Shown piece after piece: positions 7,177-7,985 of a stretch of 7,985 nt of DNA. This stretch comes from Phycisphaerae bacterium (lineage in GTDB: Bacteria > Planctomycetota > Phycisphaerae > SM23-33). The notes under the pieces were generated by a model. It had not been told where the DNA came from, did not search any database, and was given only the letters and a program-made list of their open reading frames with translations. Positions within the stretch are counted from its first letter, which is position 1; each line of letters opens with the position of its first letter. The position numbers and the translations under genes were made by a program. The stretch is from NCBI GenBank assembly GCA_030610965.1, contig JAUWQU010000145.1:1-7985 (forward strand), read 5' to 3'.

Positions 7177-7985
7177 ATGCCCCTGTGCATTGACAAAGAC
7201 CGCTACTGGATCCGCGCGCGTACGCCCGATACGCCATATTGCGCCTGCCGCCCGGGAGGCGTAGCGCCGTACACTTCACTCCCAGCCGGTCCAAAATGCT
7301 GTTGCCGGCATCCGACATTTCGTCAAGATTGAAACTATATATCTCGAACCTGCCCGGAAACCGCTCCTGCTGCTCCCTGATGCGACTGAGGAATACGTCG
7401 CATTGCTCTGAAGCCCAGGGCCAGAAGACCACCAGGTACTGATGCCCCAGCCGATCGGACGGGAACGTAACAGACGCTTCATCGGCGCTTTCGTATGTCC
7501 CGCTGAAGACCGCGTCAACGTGGTTGGCGGCAAAGCTTTTTCGTCTGAACGCAATGACTTGGTGATCCCCACCAAGGGAACTTCGGGCCAACTCTTTGTG
7601 AATGTCCGCCGCAAGATCAAATGCATGAAGCTTTGTGGCAATAAGGGAGGCAATCACCAAGCTACGCGGCTCAGCCGGGGTATCTCGGTACTTCTCAATG
7701 ATCTCCTTGAGGGCGTTGACCCTCTCGGTTACGTTGGCATCTGCTTCCGCCAAGTCTCTCTCAGAAAGCAGCAGGTTGGCATCCAGTCGAAGCTCAATGT
7801 ATTCGTCAGGCGCTTTCGACAGCTTGGTACACGTCTCGAAGAGGGCTTTGCGATTCTTCTCACTCATCTCCAAGCCGAGCAGTCGTTTCTGGCCCTGAAA
7901 CAGGATCCCCAACACACGGAACTTGTTGGGTGCCCCGGGAGATGCATCGAGCAGTGTCGACGCCTGCCGGACAACGCTCTTGCAG
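7073..7985 (-). CDS. Gene B, upstream piece: helical N-terminus and first thioredoxin-like domain (edge-truncated, frameshifted)
   Basis: Open from the right edge; the first full codon is at 7984-7982. The opening residues CKSVVRQASTLLDASPGAPN align without gaps to residues 60-79 of gene A, so about 59 codons, presumably including a signal peptide, lie outside. The GTG at 7915 is an internal Val, not the start. Helical, TPR-like sequence (LLLSERDLAEAD; RSLVIASLIATKLHAFDL) runs to about 7510. A thioredoxin-like domain follows with VVFWPWASEQC (the cysteine at 7402-7400), then YSFNLDE and LRLPGGR. By alignment to the TlpA WCxxC site, Ser replaces the first Cys and only the second remains (S-E-Q-C). 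Similarity to gene A stops abruptly after AYARG near 7215. The remaining codons to the TGA at 7075-7073 are Gly-rich, low-complexity out-of-frame sequence, while the matching sequence resumes in the frame of the downstream piece. Alternatives are a true pseudogene or a sequencing or assembly error. Confidence 0.8.
   Translation of the reverse strand, partial: CKSVVRQASTLLDASPGAPNKFRVLGILFQGQKRLLGLEMSEKNRKALFETCTKLSKAPDEYIELRLDANLLLSERDLAEADANVTERVNALKEIIEKYRDTPAEPRSLVIASLIATKLHAFDLAADIHKELARSSLGGDHQVIAFRRKSFAANHVDAVFSGTYESADEASVTFPSDRLGHQYLVVFWPWASEQCDVFLSRIREQQERFPGRFEIYSFNLDEMSDAGNSILDRLGVKCTALRLPGGRRNMAYRAYARGSSSGLCQCTGACVTAGKVEGAMAGAQAGTREGGGGSGSGTWEVAR
7213..7220 (-). other. Frameshift site in CG dinucleotide run splitting gene B
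   Basis: The run CGCGCGCG lies exactly where similarity to gene A jumps frame. The minus strand reads TAC GCG CGC GGA TCC in the upstream frame, whereas ...CGC GCG GAT CCA continues the homology (D-P-V-A-V-F-V). Adding one CG unit (two bases) would give Tyr-Ala-Arg-x-Asp-Pro, the same spacing as Tyr-Ala-Arg-Lys-Asp-Pro in gene A. Loss of one dinucleotide by slippage or by an assembly error is the simplest explanation. Confidence 0.8.

Noticed and set aside
7213..7220. Programmed ribosomal frameshifting at the CG run in gene B
   Set aside because: There is no slippery heptamer of the X XXY YYZ type and no nearby Shine-Dalgarno-like stimulator. A two-base indel in a dinucleotide run is simpler.

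Overview
The window is GC-rich bacterial DNA. Every gene I can support lies on the minus strand, so transcription runs from the right edge to the left edge. The strongest lineage clue is a sulfatase with a Tat signal, next to a large secreted glycoside-hydrolase-like protein and TPR/thioredoxin-fold envelope proteins. This mixture is typical of the Planctomycetota/Lentisphaerota/Verrucomicrobiota group, with Planctomycetota most likely. That assignment is inference from gene content; there is no rRNA or other phylogenetic marker here.

Layout in transcription order. (1) From the right edge to 5383 lies gene B, a large protein with helical repeats and two thioredoxin-like domains. It lacks its first ~59 codons (beyond the edge) and is split by a frameshift in a CG dinucleotide run at 7213-7220. 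Its two pieces read as 7985-7073 and 7176-5383. (2) 5386-4133 is gene A, a 417-residue secreted paralogue of the N-terminal half of B. It carries a 14-bp tandem repeat (heptamer-based) inside its C-terminal coding region. (3) 4136-741 is a secreted 1131-residue protein made of two diverged copies of a GH67/GH20-like unit. (4) After a 123-bp gap, 617-1 is the N-terminal 205 residues of a formylglycine-type sulfatase, cut by the left edge.

B/A and A/hydrolase overlap by the same ATGA tetranucleotide, and Shine-Dalgarno-like sequences sit inside the upstream genes. These three are therefore very probably one translationally coupled operon. The sulfatase, in the same direction, may be its last member or have its own promoter. 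Gene A, the double hydrolase and the sulfatase all have export signals, so most of the pathway appears to act outside the cytoplasm. A plausible joint role is processing of a sulfated polysaccharide or glycoprotein glycan. The thioredoxin-like domains have lost the CxxC redox motif, so they are more likely scaffolding, binding or chaperone modules than oxidoreductases.

The items most worth following up are the tandem hydrolase with its mirrored CxCxxC motifs, the redox-dead thioredoxin/TPR pair that accompanies it, and the gene-B frameshift.
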